A stretch of 56,425 nt of DNA from Amphimedon queenslandica. Its lineage: Eukaryota; Porifera; Demospongiae; Haplosclerida; Niphatidae. Of the stretch, positions 46,562 through 56,425 are shown in pieces. Both the position numbers and the translations under genes were made by a program. Positions within the stretch are counted from its first letter, which is position 1, and each line of letters starts with the position of its first letter. The notes beneath the pieces are model-generated. The model searched no databases, was not told the DNA's origin, and saw only the letters and a program-made list of their open reading frames with translations. The stretch lies in the NCBI RefSeq assembly GCF_000090795.2, contig NW_003546344.1, forward strand, positions 25,987 through 82,411, written 5' to 3'.

Positions 46562-47740
46562 TTAATGGCAATGATGATGGTGACCATGGTGATGGTGACC
46601 ATGGTGATGATGATGATCATGATGATGATGATGATGCTTTCTTCTCTTGTTGCAAGGTTTCTTATGTTGTTTATTTTCACATTCTATCTTTTCCTTATCA
46701 CATGCATCTAGCTTCACTTCTATTGCTTTAATGTTTACAAGACAAATTGAAAGCTCATGACGACATTCTTTCTTATCCTCATCGCATTCCTTCTCCTTCT
46801 TTTTGGTTTCTTTAAGGCATGCTTCAAGATCATCTTCACACTTTTTCTTCTTCTCTTTGCACTGTTCTAGCTCTTCTTCCTTCTTTTCGAGCCCTTTCTG
46901 AAGTTTAGAAACTTCCTCTAGTTGATATGCTGCAAGATCCTCTTTCTTCCTCTTAGCGTCCTCTTGGCTTTTCAAAAGATCAGCAAGACATGTTAACTTT
47001 TGATCCTTACATTTGTCATAATCTTCAGTACATTCTCTAGATGATTGATGCAACCTCTTACTCTCGTCTTTTGAGGCATTTAATTCCTTTTCTAAGTGTC
47101 TCATTTCAAGTTCCATTTCCTTCAACAAACCTTTTAGTTCCAGGTTATCTTTGTCCTTGCATTCCTCCTGCATGGCAATCCTCTGTCCATTTAATTCTGC
47201 CATACAAGACCTCAGACACCTATTGCTTGACCAGACAGAGCCACCAAGGAATCCTAATAAGAATGCAAGGAGAGCAATCAGAATTAGCAATGCCAAAATA
47301 AATGGACACGAACATGATGAAGGACTCTCAGTTGAAGGAGGATCAAATTTTTTGTTAGACTCTTCTTTTGGATATTCTTTGCTGAATTCATCCAAATACT
47401 CTTTGTGTTGGGGTTTCTTGCTTGAGGTGTTTCGGTAGCGAAGCTGATTGGTCGCTTGAACATCTTGTTGTTCGGTTGTTTTGGGAAGATTAATCTTGTG
47501 TGGAGGTTCATCTAACTCATCTTTATCAGCATCATGATCGGTATCTGAATCACTTTCTTGATCAGTGCCGTCTGAATCACTGTCCTCTGACCCAGACTGA
47601 GACGTAATGATTTGATCAGTATCAGTCGTTAGTGGGGTGTCATTGTCATCTGTATTTTTAAGTGGTAGATCTTGGACAGTATTTCTACCATGAATTTTAT
47701 CTCTTTGAGGTCCTGTTACAACTCGGCCCTCTTCATTTTC
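46562..47740 (-). CDS. TM coiled-coil protein with C-terminal poly-His tail (5' exon not found)
   Basis: One long exon of 392 codons plus stop. It opens at an acceptor (TTTTGCTTAG) at 47740, so the initiator lies in an unlocated upstream exon. The N-terminal 140 residues are acidic and Ser/Asp-rich (SGSEDSDSDGTDQESDSDTD). The TM helix is CPFILALLILIALLAFLLGF. A Lys/Glu/Cys-rich coiled coil follows with regular C-x(6-7)-C spacing, then a His tail with 20 His among the last 25 residues, ending HCH. It is the third member of the local coiled-coil family by layout, though it lacks the N-terminal CxxC. The tail should bind divalent metals (Zn, Cu, Ni); that, and any role at the cell surface, is inference. 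Confidence 0.65.
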   Translation of the reverse strand, partial: ENEEGRVVTGPQRDKIHGRNTVQDLPLKNTDDNDTPLTTDTDQIITSQSGSEDSDSDGTDQESDSDTDHDADKDELDEPPHKINLPKTTEQQDVQATNQLRYRNTSSKKPQHKEYLDEFSKEYPKEESNKKFDPPSTESPSSCSCPFILALLILIALLAFLLGFLGGSVWSSNRCLRSCMAELNGQRIAMQEECKDKDNLELKGLLKEMELEMRHLEKELNASKDESKRLHQSSRECTEDYDKCKDQKLTCLADLLKSQEDAKRKKEDLAAYQLEEVSKLQKGLEKKEEELEQCKEKKKKCEDDLEACLKETKKKEKECDEDKKECRHELSICLVNIKAIEVKLDACDKEKIECENKQHKKPCNKRRKHHHHHHDHHHHHGHHHHGHHHHCH

Positions 47741-48568
47741 CTAAGCAAAACATAAGAGCTCTCTCTGAACCATTTCTGATAAAAATACAACAAGTACAGG
47801 GACTTTGGCTTGATTTTGGAGCAACTTTTAAGATTTGTATAAAATTGAATTTTTATTAGAATCATCTCAAACTTTTGACATGTATATGCATTATAAAAAA
47901 AATTTTAAATGGTAAATTCTCAAAATTTCATTTTTAGCCAAAGACCCTGCAAGGGACTTTGGCGAATTCCCTGTACAGGGAATTTCGCTTGATTTTAGAG
48001 CAGCTTAAAGAATTTGTTTAAAAAAAATCTAACTTTGATCAGAAATTCGGAATCAGCTGAAACTTAATAAATATCAGAAAAAATTATAAAAATAGAAAAT
48101 TTCATTTTTGGCAAAGTTTGCCTGCCAATGCCCTGTACAACTTTAAAAATTCAGACAGATTTGAGTCGGAATTAGATCTAGCTAAAACTTGCTACACAAA
48201 ATAAGAACATTTACATGTATCAGAAAAAAGTGGAGAAATCTTTCCTTTTCATTTTTGACAAAGTTTGGCATGAGACAATTTTGGTTCAATTTTTTGAGCA
48301 ATTTTAGAAATTCTTTTAGAGAGCCATCAGCCATGTTTGACTAAATACCCTCAGGCTCAGTTTTTATCTGTATTCATTCATATTTGCCTTCACTGTATAA
48401 TATATTCTATTGTAATAGTACTTGGAGCTTTCTTTGTCCTTTATGGTCCATGTTAGAAGTTAATATCTATGTTAGTAGTCTTGTTAGTTGTTAGAAGTCA
48501 CCTGATTCTGTTGATTCTGCAATTTGATTTTCAGCCCCACCTAGATATTGGCCACACCTATCATTATA
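47741..48568. repeat. Spacer filled with dispersed repeats
   Basis: 47795-48330 holds three or four diverged modules of the GTACAGGGACTTTGGCT / GAATCAGCTGAAACTT family, including CCCTGTACAGGG near 47969. The missing first exon of the poly-His gene should also lie around here. 48340-48568 is the NIT2 5' flank, and its last 55 bases are duplicated at 37490. Confidence 0.65.
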
Positions 48569-49727
48569 ATGGCTACCAAAGGTAAAGATACAAGACATGT
48601 TCTATTATTCATTTTTATCTACACCAGTAGCTCAAACGTTTAGACTAGCCCTCGTTCAGTGTCTCCCTGGCTCCAATAAAGTCAAAAATCTCCAGAGAGC
48701 AGCTGAGATGGTCCGCGAGGCGGCCAGCAACGGTGCCCAAGTAGTTAGTCTGCCAGAATGTTTCAACTCACCCTATGGGACTCGTTACTTCCCTGAATAC
48801 TGTGAGCCTGTCCCGGACGGAGACTCAACGAGGATGCTCTCAGAATTAGCTAAAGAAACAAAGACTTATCTCATTGGAGGTGAGAGCCACTAATAATGTG
48901 TCAAACAGTCATTGTTTATTGTATAGGCAGTATACCTGAAAAGTATCAAGACAAGATTTACAACACTTGCTCTGTTTTTGGCCCTGATGGGAATCAGCTT
49001 GCACTGTATAGAAAGGTAAAATGTAAAATTTATTTGCAACACAATTTAAGTTACACATACGTGTACATACACAGTTGCACTTATTTGACATAGACGTTCC
49101 TGGAAAGATTAAATTCACTGAATCGGATGTACTTAGTCCTGGACAGACCCCACAGACATTTGATACTGGTACTGTATAGTGTGTATGTGAGAGAGAGGGA
49201 CGGACAGATGGAAATAATTAATGATTTATCCTCTTCTTGTTTGATTTGCTTTTTATCACTCATAGAATGGTGCAAGTTTGGTCTTGGCATATGCTATGAT
49301 GCACGATTTCCTGAGCTTGCAGGTCTTTATAGAAATAGAGGTCAGCCTCTGTTCCCATATAAATCCCTACTACTTTCTCTCTCTCTCTCTCCCTTTCCTC
49401 TTCTTCCTCCTCTCTTTTAGGTTGCAAGGTTTTAGTGTATCCAGGAGCTTTTAACATGACAACAGGCCCAGCCCATTGGGAGCTGTTAGCAAGAGCAAGG
49501 TAGCGAGAGAGCGAGAGCATTTTTAATCAATTTAGTTGGGAAAGTTATTCATTATGTAAATTGAATTTACATAATGAATAACTTTCCCAACATATGGTAT
49601 TATTATTCCTTCTCTTTATTACAAACAGATCAGTTGATTGTCAGGTATATACTGCTTTCTGTAGTGTTGCTAGAGATGAAAGTGCTACTTATGTTGCATG
49701 GGGCCACTCATTGATTGTATCTCCATG
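48569..49727 (+). CDS. NIT2: Omega-amidase NIT2 (nitrilase family), last exon not found
   Basis: Hydrolyses alpha-ketoglutaramate and alpha-ketosuccinamate in glutamine/asparagine transamination; cytosolic and mitochondrial. Exons 48569-48581, 48628-48879, 48927-49015, 49075-49168, 49266-49340, 49421-49499 and 49629-49727 are in phase and give 233 residues. The carbon-nitrogen hydrolase triad is intact: Glu48 in [12 protein letters not shown], Lys118 in ALYRK followed by [12 protein letters not shown], and Cys159 in GLGICYD. The family continues in [17 protein letters not shown] and [13 protein letters not shown]. Human NIT2 has about 45 more residues (WGEVLAKAG onward). I find no matching exon between 49728 and 50987, a region filled by repeats. 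The gene is either truncated or its last exon has diverged or moved. Confidence 0.9.
49535..49591. repeat. Perfect 57-base palindromic hairpin in a NIT2 intron
   Basis: Arms 49535-49562 and 49564-49591 are 28 bases each, perfectly complementary, with a one-base loop. The outer arm starts GTTGGGAAAGTTATTCATTA. It fills nearly half of the intron between exons 49421-49499 and 49629-49727. It could be a tiny MITE-like element or a replication-generated palindrome. Confidence 0.95.
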
Positions 49728-50987
49728 GTAAGTCAATGCATAATGACATTTAGTAATATTGATCACAACTATTCACAATACTGGTATTTCATAAAAAAGA
49801 GATAGGAGAGAGTTTTTATAATTTTATCTGTATACATGATTTTATGTTTTTCTGAAATTTTGAGTTGATTCCGTTTATTAAAGATTGGATTTTTTATGAA
49901 AAGTTTTAAACTTGCTCAAAAATCAGACCAATGACCCCAGTACAGGAAAATTTTGCCTAAAATGACTAGAGATGTTTCATTTAAAATTTTTTTTCTGATA
50001 TATAGATGTACATATGTTGTGTAACAAGTTTGAGCAGATTCCGATTAAAATTGGATATTTTATGAATTTTTAAGTTGCTCAAAAATCAGGCCAAGGTCCC
50101 TGTACTTAGTACAGGGTTCTGAGCCAAATTTTGCTAAAATTTAAAAAGAAAGAATTCTCCATTTATATAATTTTTTTTGATACATGCATGTTTTTATGTT
50201 GTGTAGAAAGTTTGAGCTAATTCTAATCAAATTTAGATTTTTTACGAATTTTAAAAGTTGCTCAAAAATTGGGCCAAGTCCCTGTACTATTAGTAACGCG
50301 GTAGCATTTACAATGTAGGATTCACCCGGAATCAAAATGGCTGCCATGACTTTTACAGCCTTGCTATACCGGGAAAACAAGCTCCTATGCTTACCAGGCT
50401 CCTTAGAGGATCTTATCTTGATCATTGGTACCACTAGTGTGGCTCTAAACCTTGTCTAAGAGGAAAGTTAAAAATTGGCAAAAAGTTCATTTTGTTCAGC
50501 CACCTTTTTCATCATCGTCATCATCAAGTCCTGTCAATTCCATTGGTGAGGTGTATCTCAATATTGGCTGGTGCTACAAGGATAATTCTTATACTATTCT
50601 ACTCCAAATGACTATGCGCAGGTCCATGCCCCATCAGATCATTCTCAAGAAAGGAAAAAGTGACACTATGGCTGCTGGACCGTTTTTACAAATTTTACAA
50701 ATTTTTTAAGTTGCTCAAAAATAAAAGGGAAAGAATTCTTCGTTTTATAATTTTTAATGCATATACATATACTTACGTTGCGTAGAAAGTTTGAATTGAT
50801 TCTGGTCAAATATGGATTTTTACAAATTTTTAAAGTTGCTCCAAAATTGGATAAAGTCATTATGATAATATAAAAAGACAACAACACAAATGGACAGAAC
50901 TTAAGAGGAGGAGAATCATCTTTAACATAATTACACCAAATTATCACAATTTGAAAATGTGATGCATTAGTTATGTCATAAAACAAA
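49728..50987. other. Repeat-filled region downstream of NIT2
   Basis: 49850-50290 and 50685-50860 are dispersed-repeat modules in the opposite orientation to 18640 (GTGTAACAAGTTTGAGCAGA, GTAGAAAGTTTGAGCTAA, CCTGTACTTAGTACAGGG). 50325-50375 repeats the GCTGCCATGACTTTTACAGC block also seen at 2073. An ORF at 50452-50709 (Ser-rich then VNSIGEVYLNIGW) is exon-like but unassigned. Confidence 0.6.
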
Positions 50988-53143
50988 TTAACTTTGCCTG
51001 ACAGCTTCATAAGCAAGGTTAACCTCTGTTTCTGGGTCTGAAATAACTGGGACAATTGCAGCTATTGTTAGAAAGAAAAACAACCTAATGGTTAATTGAG
51101 TATTAATGTACCATAGTCATTAGTAGGCTGCTCCTGCTGCTGCTTTTCCTTCTTAATCCAAATCACAACAACAACCAATACCAGTATAACAATCAGTTCA
51201 ATGCACGCAGCAACTATCAATGATAGCACTGTAATAATTGCAATGATAGAAGCTGACAGACTTTGATTTTGAGTATCTATATCAATATACAATATACAAC
51301 GACTTATTTATTATTAGTACAGCACTAACTATTAGTAGCACAGTAGCAAGTGTATTGATATGGTTGAGATCCTAGTGAGCAGTCAGCAGTGCCACAAGGA
51401 TTTGATGCTTCACAAATGTCAGTCAAAACACAACTAGTGCAATTAGCTAATGGAGTGTATCCACTGTTACAGGACAATGAACAAACTACATGTATGTTAT
51501 ACTGCATGATATAAACTTTCACTGTTTTTATAACTTACCACAAGAACAATTATCATCACTCGTACTATAACCTGATGAACAGGTTTGACAGCATCCAGTA
51601 GTATCACATCTCTCACAACCAGACTGTGTACATAGATGAGCTATATACGGTATAAGTGGTTTTTTAAGAAAATTATGATTGTTTCACAGAATATAATAAA
51701 TTTCCAATTCGTGGATTTTAATTTTGCGAATTCTACCATGTGCCATGTGGGCACCATAATTATATTGATTTTTGCAGATTTTATTTTCACGAATCAGGAA
51801 TGAATTCATAAAATTTGTGAAATTTGCAACCCTCGAAAAAGCCATTTATATGGTATTAAGAAATGAGTGAATTAATATTTAATACTTATTGCTCCACACT
51901 AACAGCCAATTATAAATTACATGCTATCCCATAAAGAGTACAGGTAGGCTAGGTAGCCAGTTTACACTATAACCAGATATTAGAGACTACGTATATATAA
52001 CTCACCAAAAGTACAGTTGACTCCCTGGTATCCAGTGCCAGTACAATCACAAGTATAATTATCAGAAGGTGAATACTGTATACACTCTCCTTCATTCATA
52101 CACGGACTGTCTGCATCACAGATACTAGTGAAATCACAGTCAGTACACTTAGAATTAACAGTATAGCCATCAGAACAGGATAGACTGCAATCTGTTAATA
52201 AATGAATAGTAATGTCATATAATAGCAACTGTATGTTTTGATCATAAACTTAAATTTTTACTAATATAATACCTGAGCAATTATATCCGGTATATGAGCC
52301 AGTGCAATCACAAGTGTAGTTGATAGCAGGTGAATACTGTATACACTCTCCTCCATTCATACATGGACTGTCTCTATCACAGATACTAGTGAAATCACAG
52401 TCAACACAATTAGAATTAATAGTATAACCAGTAGAACAGGTTAAATTGCAGCCTATGACATTAAAAGTATTAAATCATTATTATTATTTTAGATAATAAA
52501 CATACTGCAAGTGAAGTTATTACTCTCAGTAGCAACATAGTTAGGACCTGATGATGTACAGTCAGTGCTACCATCACACTGACCATTAGCAGCAAATGAT
52601 AAACAACAATCATTAGAAGAGTATCCAGTACACCTCATCAGTCCAGAATTACAAGCACTATTACATACTACATAAGAGCAACAAAATAATAGTTACTATT
52701 TTTATTTTAATTGACTTACCTCTACATCTAGTATCACCACCAAAACCTTCCCGACACCGATAACAATCAGTTCTTGGAGGAACATCAACAACACTGGCAG
52801 GAGGAGGATCTAAACTACCAGTCCTTCCACTCCATGTACCACTGATACACTCAATATCAAATATCCTAGTTTGTTCAGGTTCTCTTGGGTTAGGAGTGAA
52901 TGTAGCTATAAGAGCTATGGCTTCATAAGTAGCAATTATGTCCCCTTGAGCTAGACAGACATATCGAACTGATCCTTCAGTTACATTAGGAGAGTATGAC
53001 TGGCTACCATCAGAAATGACTAGTAAAGGAGGCAATACAGCCTCTATTTCTGCTATTGTTGGTAGAGGACAATCCTGAGCAACTGATAGTGACAGAACAC
53101 ATAAAACAAAGACTAGCACTGCTTCTCTCATCATTGCTATCAA
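50988..53143 (-). CDS. EGF-like type I receptor with ITIM-like tail
   Basis: Eight minus-strand exons: 53143-52720, 52667-52506, 52452-52273, 52191-52006, 51640-51539, 51485-51330, 51276-51112 and 51061-50988. All later joins are phase 1, giving 482 aa. A signal peptide (about 1-23, LVFVLCVLSLSVA) is followed by a 120-residue N-terminal domain with few cysteines. Then come Cys-rich modules, including two near-duplicate EGF-like repeats (CDFTSICD.DSPCMN.GECIQ and NYTCDCTG) in separate symmetrical exons. A long TM segment (about 414-444) precedes KKEKQQQEQ and a short tail with NDYAAIV and LAYEAV (474-479), which fits the ITIM consensus. Adhesion or recognition at the cell surface is inferred. 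Exon duplication of the EGF unit is clear from the sequence. Confidence 0.82.
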
Positions 53144-53423
53144 ACTATATTTTTAATCGAATGAATTTATGACATCATTAACTACTCAAATATCATATCA
53201 TTCTAAAATTAGGAAATCAAACACTTAACAATAATTATCTCAATTGAAACTATGATTAAATAATTATGATGATGATAACAGTTAAAACAGTGAAGGTATT
53301 ATCTATTTATAAAGATGTAAAAGTTAAAAACAATAACTTGAGGCATTTCACATTAGTAGCAGTTTCTAATAAAAATAATAAGAATAGAGAATGAAAAACA
53401 AACAAATCAAAATCTTTCATGTC
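53144..53423. other. Short spacer between the two receptor genes
   Basis: 280 AT-rich bases hold the 3' UTR of the adhesion GPCR and the promoter of the EGF-like receptor, both on the minus strand. No other feature was seen. Confidence 0.5.
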
Positions 53424-56400
53424 TCAAATATCTCCATTGTCATCATCGCCATGGGTAAAGTCTATCTCAATTTTTTCCACATTGTGTTTACGTCGTGTAG
53501 AAAAATGACAATCAAAACGAATACTACCAGACTTGGAAATCATGGAATCATCATCATTAGAAAAACCACTGTCTTCAAGAATTGTTTCGCTTTCGATTGA
53601 TAAATTTTCAACAAAATCTTTTCCTTTATCTTTCCTGTTAATCGAAACTAGACTCACTTCATTTTTGGCTTGTGGTAACGTAACTTGAATATTTGAAGTT
53701 TTATTTTTAACAACTTTGGATGCCGTTCCATCCCTCACTGTCCAAGGACAGAGAAGTGATTTCCAAGCATTTCTCGAGTCACTGCTTAGAATAACAAGAA
53801 AGAAGAAAATAAAGAAACCTTCAAATCCATTGAAGAAAGCAAAAATGAGCCGAATGATGTATGGGATGTTAGGATCAATAATGTACGTGAGGACAGCAAT
53901 GAACCACGTGAGACCAAAGAGTATCAAGACACCAAAATAAAATATTAGCATTTTGATTGCATCAGATGTGGTAAGTGGAGATTTATTCATTCTCTTCTTC
54001 TTACCAATAGTGTGGAGGATAACCACACGAATAATGAGGACAAATATAATAACATTGAAGATCAGTATGATGAAAATTGGAAGCAGAAAAGCAGCAAGAA
54101 AGGGTATCATTTCAGTAATAAAACAACTATAGAAACAACAACAGAACTATTATTATAGTATAATATACATTTGTCACTTACAATCCAGACTGGTTTCCAT
54201 TTTCATCTTTTTCATATAAAAAAATGTAAAAGTCACGGTCAATTGCTAATGTGATTACAACTGGCAAGAGTGGCAAAGCTATAGAGGAATCATTATTATG
54301 CAAAATCATTTTTTTCTTACTCCAGCATAAAATGGAAACAGCAGTTAAGTATTTCCATGTAATGTCTGTGAATACAATGACTAGTTTTTGAAACATTAGC
54401 AAAGCCTCAGCTCCCATCCAAATATAAGATACAAGAGAAAAGTAATGCATGAGAACACCAGCTGTTATACAACCAGCTCTCACTGATACTCTATCAATAC
54501 CAACAATAAATACTATTGACCCGAAAATTATCGAGAGACAGAGTTGAATGTGAAACTTGCTAGCTTCCCTCGCCCTTAATTTCCTATTACAAAGCACAAT
54601 AATTGTAATACAGAATAATTTGATGCACATACACTTACTTAAATATAATAAAAGTAATAATTGTTAGTAATAGCCCCACTAATGAGAAACATACACCAAC
54701 TATTGATACAACTTTTAGTATAAGATTGGAATCTTGAGGAGCTTCAGTAGCTCCATTAGTTGTAGCAGACACATCCACATCCTATAAAGAGTATATACAG
54801 CTATAGAGGGTGAATTAGATTTATTTTGTTACCACAAGACAAGCAAAGTTTGTTAGATGATCACAATGGCAATTGATGAAACTGAGATCATTAGTAGTGG
54901 CATTAACTGTCGTATTACATCCATCAGTAGACCAATTTCCCCTACCACCTACACAAACATAAACATTAATTACCAATGTAGTGCTATCACCACTACTGTA
55001 ACTTAACCTGCTGTAGTGAAATTCCAATACACACAGCGAGGGTTAGTAATATTCTTTGAAAATGGAAAGTAATCATTATCAATGATGCTCACTTACTGCT
55101 ATTCTCCTCAGTGCCAGATTAATAACTACTGGATCAGGTAGTTTAGTACCATCAGATACTCCACCAATTCTTGCACCAATAACTGATGATCCCACTATTG
55201 TATTAGGGGGAGGCTCTCTGATAGGAAACAATACTGATTTATTGTATAGTGTGAATGCTAAATCAATTCTATCATTCTCAATGATACTTATGATGCTTTG
55301 TGGTAATCTGATTGATGCTATTTCATTGGAGGTCAAACCATTAGTATTGTCTTGTCCAACCTGAGTATCAACCTGTAATGTGTCATCTATTGATGAATAG
55401 AATACATGTAAGTACAAATTTTTAATTACTGAGAATAAACTATGGAATTTACTCCCCCATTATTATTAATATAGATGGAACAATGTGTATTATATAGATA
55501 TAGAATGCATGTAAGTGCAAAATTTCAACAATTACGGAGAAAAAACTATGGAATTTACTCCCCCATTATGGAACAATGTATAGTATATAGATATAGAATG
55601 CATGTAAGTGCAAAGTTTTTAACAATTACTGAGAATAAACTATGGAATTTACACAATGGATGGAACAATGTGTAGTATATAGATATAGAATGCATGTAAG
55701 TGCAAAATTTCAACAATTACGAAGAAGAAACTATGGAATTTACTCCCCCATTATGGAACAATGTATAGTATATAGATATAGAATGCATGTAAGTGCAAAG
55801 TTTTTAACAATTACTGAGAATAAACTATGGAATTTACACAATGGATGGAACAATGTGTAGTATATAGGTATAGAATGCATGTAAGTGCAAAATTTCAACA
55901 ATTACGGAGAAGAAACTATGGAATTTACTCCCCCATTATGGAACAATGTATAGTATATAGATATAGAATGCATGTAAGTGCAAAGTTTTTAACAATTACT
56001 GAGAATAAACTATGGAATTTACACAATGGATGGAACAATGTGTAGTATATAGATATAGAATGCATGTAAGTGCAAAATTTCAACAATTACTGAGAATAAA
56101 CTATGGAATTTACACAATGGATGAAACGATGTGTAGTATATAGATATAGAATGCATGTAAGTGCAAAGTTTTTAACAATTACTGAGAATAAACTATGGAA
56201 TTTACACAATGGATGGAACAATGTGTAGTATATAGATATAGAATGCATGTAAGTGCAAAATTTTCAACAATTACTGAGAATAAGCTATGGAATTTACTCC
56301 CCCATTATTATTATTAACAGATGACACAATGTATAGTATATAGATTTAAGTTATTGCTATGCTTACCAATAAAAGCTGCTCTAAATTCTATTCCATTAAA

Positions 56401-56425
56401 CACTGCTTGTTGAAACTATAAAATG
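53424..56425 (-). CDS. Adhesion G-protein-coupled receptor, C-terminal part (runs off right edge)
   Basis: Minus-strand exons 56415-56367, 55386-55097, 55053-55008, 54948-54833, 54781-54639, 54583-54321, 54278-54182 and 54126-53424 join in phase. Order: part of the GAIN domain (RLPQSIISII, PDPVVINLALRRIA); GPS with CVYWNF, GNWSTDGC and CHCDHLTNFA, giving the HL-T autocleavage site; TM1 (VVSIVGVCFSLVGLLLTIIT); TM2-TM4 (HIQLCLSIIFGSIVFIVGID onward); ECL2; TM5-TM7 (NVIIFVLIIRVVIL, LILFGLTWFIAVL); and a 110-residue Ser/Asp-rich tail ending DDDNGDI. Family B2 GPCRs self-cleave and are activated by a tethered agonist; TNFACLV after the GPS fits that role. The ectodomain N-terminus lies outside the window. 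One intron (55096-55054) is only 43 nt. Confidence 0.92.
55430..56335. repeat. Intronic satellite, 93+92-bp dimeric units
   Basis: About nine monomers are anchored on ATGGAACAATGT..AGTATATAG at 55475, 55568, 55660, 55753, 55845 and 55938, continuing to 56216. Spacing alternates 93 and 92 bp, so the higher-order period is 185 bp. Two monomer types differ in TTACTCCCCCATTATGG versus TTACACAATGGATGG and in AAATTTCAACA versus AGTTTTTAACA. The array lies in the adhesion-GPCR intron 56366-55387. Repeated plus-strand ORFs here are artefacts. Confidence 0.92.

Noticed and set aside
50452..50709. 85-aa ORF with Ser run and VNSIGEVYLNIGW, considered as the NIT2 last exon or a C2-domain fragment
   Set aside because: It does not match the NIT2 C-terminus, has no convincing splice context to the NIT2 donor, and the C2 resemblance is only a few residues.
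55475..56045. Repeated plus-strand ORFs MEQCVVYRYRMHVS...
   Set aside because: They recur only because the intronic satellite repeats; the host intron lies in a minus-strand gene.

Overview
The window is animal nuclear DNA, most likely from a demosponge close to Amphimedon queenslandica. The evidence is many clear metazoan genes broken by short GT-AG introns (down to about 43-48 nt), AT-rich spacers with simple repeats, and sponge-style receptor genes: death-domain/caspase-like, immunoglobulin, EGF-like and adhesion GPCR. The species is inferred; the gene families are read from the sequence. All exon coordinates were derived by hand from splice motifs, reading phase and family conservation.

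Layout: 1-6.5 kb (minus) holds two tandemly duplicated genes encoding signal peptide, Death domain, helical region, TM helix and caspase-like domain; the first runs off the left edge. 7.4-14.4 kb (plus) is an inositol-trisphosphate 3-kinase in 10 exons. 15.4-21.6 kb (minus) is a COQ8/ADCK3 mitochondrial UbiB kinase-like gene in 13 exons, with an intron array of about 186-bp repeats. 22.7-23.1 kb (plus) is a stefin-type cystatin. 23.9-27.9 kb (plus) is a six-Ig-domain receptor with a cytoplasmic ITIM. 29.0-31.9 kb (minus) is an intronless exportin-2 (CSE1L). 32.2-37.4 kb (plus) is a tandem array of five ependymin-related secreted-protein genes.

37.5 kb carries a broken copy of the start of NIT2, whose main copy lies at 48.6-49.7 kb and whose last exon I cannot find. 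38.4-44.3 kb (plus) holds remnants of a multi-repeat cyclic-nucleotide-gated-type channel (CNGK-like), with frameshifts. Interleaved on the minus strand at 40.2-47.7 kb are three single-pass membrane proteins with long Cys-studded coiled coils: one has a tetherin-like layout and one ends in a poly-His tail. 51.0-53.1 kb (minus) is an EGF-like type I receptor with an ITIM-like tail. 53.4 kb to the right edge (minus) is an adhesion GPCR (GAIN, GPS, 7TM) with a 93+92-bp satellite in one intron.

The window mixes housekeeping genes (CSE1L, COQ8, NIT2, ITPK) with lineage-expanded surface and secreted proteins. A divergent dispersed repeat family, recognisable by a CCCTGTACTA/TAGTACAGGG palindrome and GAAAGTTTGAGC-type motifs, fills many introns and spacers. 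I saw no rRNA, tRNA or CRISPR array.
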